Assembly: GCA_002385735.1 (NCBI GenBank)
Contig: DGEB01000013.1
Span: 1 to 17,607 of the forward strand
Reading direction: 5' to 3'
DNA from: Peptococcaceae bacterium UBA3937
GTDB lineage: Bacteria; Bacillota; Peptococcia; DRI-13; DTU073
DNA: 17,607 bases
In this document: positions 15,611 to 17,607 of the stretch, piece by piece
Numbering within the stretch: the stretch's first letter is position 1
Layout of the letters: every line of letters starts with the position of its first letter
The notes under the pieces: model-generated
Seen by the model: only the letters and a program-made list of their open reading frames with translations
What the model was told of the DNA's origin: nothing
Database searches by the model: none
Translations under genes and position numbers: made by a program

Positions 15611-15844
15611 ATGGAAGTAAAAGTCTTCACTACACCGACGTGACCGTGGTGCGTAAAGGTAAAGGATTACCTTAAGGAGAATGCTATTCCCTTTGCTGAA
15701 TTGGATGTATCGAGGGATCGGAATGCGGCAGTGGAGATGATCCAAAAATCAGGGCAAAGGGGCGTGCCGGTCGTTGAAATTGACGGCATGATTATTGTAG
15801 GGTTCGACAAAGACAGTATTGACCGGAAATTAAAACTACAGTAA
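15611..15844 (+). CDS. Selenoprotein glutaredoxin/NrdH-like, UxxC active site (TGA read as Sec)
   Basis: ATG 15611 follows AAGGAGG by 8 bases and opens a 77-codon frame ending at TAA 15842-15844, with one in-frame TGA at 15641-15643. Reading TGA as selenocysteine (U11) gives VFTTPT-U-PWC-VKVKDYL. This is the glutaredoxin/NrdH thioredoxin fold with UxxC (U11, C14) in place of CxxC. The other family hallmarks follow: the GVPVVEIDG segment with cis-Pro P53 and the closing IIVGFDKDSID. The protein is otherwise full length and undamaged. A perfect hairpin starts 12 bases after TGA. UxxC glutaredoxins are known in some clostridia such as Alkaliphilus. Its partner is probably the flavoprotein just upstream, which ends 41 bases before. 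A nonsense mutation is the alternative but is less likely. Confidence 0.88.
15641..15673 (+). promoter_or_regulatory. Bacterial SECIS element (UGA plus hairpin)
   Basis: TGA at 15641-15643 is followed by a perfect 7-bp stem, AAGGTAA (15656-15662) with TTACCTT (15667-15673), around the loop AGGA (15663-15666). The loop begins 19 bases after the TGA and has a G at its second position. Both agree with published descriptions of bacterial SECIS elements (apical loop roughly 16-37 bases after UGA, G among the first two loop bases). SelB binding is inferred. Confidence 0.8.
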
Positions 15845-15891
15845 GTTGGGTATGTAAACCAAGACATAAGAATAATTAAAAGGCTGGAGAA

Positions 15892-15932
15892 GGAAAAACC
15901 TTGCCGTATGATTGGGCGAGGTTTTTCCTTTT
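15892..15932 (+). terminator. Strong rho-independent terminator after the redox unit
   Basis: GGAAAAACCT (15892-15901) pairs perfectly with AGGTTTTTCC (15919-15928), with extra pairing of GCC and GGC inside, and is followed by TTTT. It ends the reductase-glutaredoxin transcript. Confidence 0.9.
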
Positions 15933-15978
15933 ATGCCAGGATTCTATATAATATTATTATATATAGTTATTAAAATAT

Positions 15979-16008
15979 TTGTCCGGGAGGGGCGGAGCGT
16001 GGTACAAT
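15979..16008 (+). promoter_or_regulatory. Candidate promoter for the EamA permease
   Basis: TTGTCC (15979-15984) and TACAAT (16003-16008) are separated by 18 bases and lie 30 bases before the permease start, downstream of the terminator. Confidence 0.45.
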
Positions 16009-16037
16009 AAAGATTAGGTCCCATCTGCAATACAATT

Positions 16038-16904
16038 ATGAAGGTGGTATTAGCAATCAGGAAAGTCATTATTATTCTGGGGGTATTATTTGCTTCTTGT
16101 TCCGCCGTCCTTGTAAGGGCCTCAACTGCTCCGTCCATGGTTTTGGTATTTTATCGTGTCTTAATTGCCTCGCTGATGTTAAGTCCTTTTGTTCTCTGGA
16201 AGCATGATGGCGAGTGGAAAAACATCCCGCGGAAAATGTATGTGCTGTCGGTGCTCAGCGGACTCTTTTTGGGTTTGCATTTTTCCGCTTATTTCGAATC
16301 ATTGCGTCATACAAGCATCGCTTCATCCGTTTTGTTTGCGGATATGGAAGTGTTCTTTGTGGCTTTTGCCATGCTGGTCTTCTTCAAGGAGAAGATTTCT
16401 TTAAAAGGCTGGGTCGGCATTGGTGTTACTTTCCTGGGCAGTGTGTTGATTGCCATAGTTGACGCGGGAAGCACTAGCAACAGCTTGTTCGGAGACGCTT
16501 TAGCCTTGTCAGCAGCGGCGTTTATGTCGGTTTACACCATGATTGGGAAGGTCTGCCGCAAGTATATGACCACCACCGTATATACTTTTTTAGTGTACCT
16601 GTCTGCCGCAGTTACGGTTTTGCTTTTGCTGCTGCTGACCGGAGCGCCTTTGGTGGGCTATGACCCCATAAACTATCTCATTGCTTTAGGCTTAGCAGTG
16701 TTTTGTACCTTACTGGGGCACAGTATTTACAGTTGGGGCTTGAAGTATGAAAAAGCGTCCTTTATTTCTACGGCGAAAATGCTGGATCCGGTTTTTGCCT
16801 CTAGCTTAGGGATAATCATCTTTCGGGAATTTCCTCCCCCGCTGGTGCTTATCGGTGCAAGTCTAGTAATCTTTGGGATTTCTTTTTACTCCAAACACGG
16901 ATAA
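16038..16904 (+). CDS. EamA/DMT-superfamily permease
   Basis: This 288-residue protein has about ten hydrophobic helices in two EamA repeats. The first repeat contains FYRVLIASLMLSP and later a helix ending FFKEKISLKGWVGIGVTFLGS. The second ends with AKMLDPVFASSLGIIIFREFPPPLVLIGASLVIFG. These are standard landmarks of the drug/metabolite transporter superfamily. The substrate cannot be told from sequence; members export amino acids, nucleotides or other metabolites. The start has no strong ribosome site, so ATG 16038 is provisional. It is followed by an MFS gene, but the two need not be linked. Confidence 0.9.
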   Translation: MKVVLAIRKVIIILGVLFASCSAVLVRASTAPSMVLVFYRVLIASLMLSPFVLWKHDGEWKNIPRKMYVLSVLSGLFLGLHFSAYFESLRHTSIASSVLFADMEVFFVAFAMLVFFKEKISLKGWVGIGVTFLGSVLIAIVDAGSTSNSLFGDALALSAAAFMSVYTMIGKVCRKYMTTTVYTFLVYLSAAVTVLLLLLLTGAPLVGYDPINYLIALGLAVFCTLLGHSIYSWGLKYEKASFISTAKMLDPVFASSLGIIIFREFPPPLVLIGASLVIFGISFYSKHG

Positions 16905-16969
16905 AATTCAATCCCTTTCGATACATGGACAGTTGAGCTTGGACAAACATAAGGGAGATGGATTGAATT
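16905..16969 (+). repeat. 10-bp inverted repeat covering the MFS gene's ribosome site and start
   Basis: AATTCAATCC (16905-16914) is perfectly complementary to GGATTGAATT (16960-16969), which includes part of the TTG start. The overlapping TCCCTT (16912-16917) is also complementary to the ribosome-binding AAGGGA (16951-16956). Either pairing would hide initiation signals in mRNA that includes this gap. Confidence 0.5.
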
Positions 16970-17607
16970 GAACTGGAAACGAACGCTTTCAAATTTGTGG
17001 GTAGCAAGCTTCTTTGTTGCTGTCGGTTTTAGCATGGTCATTCCTTTTCTGCCTCTTTATATCGAGGAGTTGGGAATCCACCGGCTGGAGGATATTGAAC
17101 GATGGTCAGGGTTAACCTTTTCCATCCCCTTCATGACATCGATAATCTTTCAGCCCATCTGGGGTAAAATTGCCGTAAGTACGGGTTTAAAATAAATCTG
17201 CTCCGTTCGGGCATAGGAATGGGCGTGGTTACCGGACTAACAGGCGCTGCGGGGTCAGTATGGCAATTACTGGTCCTTCGCTTATTAAATGGTCTGTTTG
17301 CTGGTTTTATCCCCATGGCGGTGTCGTTGCAAGCTTCCATCACCCCCAATGAAAATGCGGGCAAGGCCCTCGGCACCCTTCAAACCGGTTCCATCGCCGG
17401 AAACTTGCTGAGGCCTTTAATTGGAGGTGTGTTAGCGGAGCAATGCGGATTTCGCAGGGTTTTCTTCATCACCGGAGCATTATTGATTGTTGCCGCGATT
17501 ATTGTCATGTTCTTTGTGCATGAAGCGCCCCGGTCAAAGCTGGCCGTGGAAAAGCAAAGTACAAACAGTGATTTAAGGCAACTCAAACCGCTGCTCCCCA
17601 TATTTGT
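16968..17607 (+). pseudogene. MFS transporter, frameshifted and cut by the window edge
   Basis: TTG 16968 follows AAGGGAG and starts an MFS permease: residues 10-30 form the first helix, including the PFLPLYIEELG element typical of drug-efflux MFS. The frame ends at TAA 17193-17195 after 75 residues. Restoring one A between 17175 and 17176 turns GCCGTAAGTAC into GCC GAT AAG TAC, giving GKIADKYGFK, the canonical motif A, and the frame then runs cleanly to 17607 (INLLRSGIGMG, then LRLLNGLFAGF). So a one-base deletion broke motif A. Later, LLRPLIGG has Arg where LLGPLIGG is usual. It may be a true pseudogene or a sequencing or assembly error. The 3' end is outside the window. Confidence 0.85.

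Noticed and set aside
15611..15844. Glutaredoxin gene as a pseudogene with a nonsense TGA
   Set aside because: The stop is the only defect, falls exactly on the catalytic Cys, and is followed by a SECIS-like hairpin at the right distance, with a strong ribosome site.
17180..17200. T_TTA_AAA slippery heptamer followed by TAA in the MFS gene, as a programmed -1 frameshift
   Set aside because: The shift would leave VSTGLK in motif A, whereas adding a single A slightly upstream gives the canonical DKYGFK. A simple one-base deletion explains the data better, and no family of MFS proteins is known to me to use frameshifting here.

Overview
The window reads as chromosomal DNA of an anaerobic, spore-forming-type Firmicute (class Clostridia, plausibly a Peptococcaceae-like lineage; inferred). 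The grounds are strong AAGGAGG-type ribosome binding sites, frequent TTG/GTG starts, a monoderm-style Tad pilus operon, a citrate synthase-position gene of the Re/homocitrate synthase family, a ferredoxin-type thioredoxin reductase relative and a selenocysteine-encoding glutaredoxin. Gene density is high, and all complete genes are on the + strand except corA.

Region 1 (1-7955) holds the tail of an unidentified gene and then a Tad/Flp-type pilus or secretion operon. In order it encodes a CpaE/TadZ-like protein with a receiver-like N-terminus, a second MinD/ParA-like protein, the TadA/CpaF ATPase, TadB, TadC, a small Flp-like pilin, a TadE/DUF4320-like pseudopilin, another single-TM protein and a CpaB-like SAF-domain protein. 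A 38-residue hydrophobic peptide gene and a terminator follow. Both MinD-like proteins have lost the P-loop lysines, so TadA is probably the only working ATPase encoded here. No secretin and no prepilin peptidase are present.

Region 2 (7956-12788) holds an AT-rich leader followed by a three-gene route from acetyl-CoA and oxaloacetate to 2-oxoglutarate: a homocitrate synthase-like enzyme, aconitase and an NADP-type isocitrate dehydrogenase. The context suggests the first enzyme is a Re-citrate synthase.

Region 3 (12840-15932) holds corA on the - strand and, divergently, a membrane-anchored protein of unknown role, a thioredoxin reductase-like flavoprotein that lacks the NADPH-binding motifs, and a 77-codon glutaredoxin. 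In the glutaredoxin the first active-site Cys codon is an in-frame TGA followed by a perfect hairpin of the bacterial SECIS type. It is best read as a selenoprotein (UxxC) and is the main discovery of the window; plain ORF calling misses it. A strong terminator closes this unit.

Region 4 (15979-17607) holds an EamA/DMT permease and the first part of an MFS transporter. The transporter is broken by a one-base deletion inside signature motif A and runs off the window. Its start lies in a 10-bp inverted repeat that could hide its ribosome binding site.
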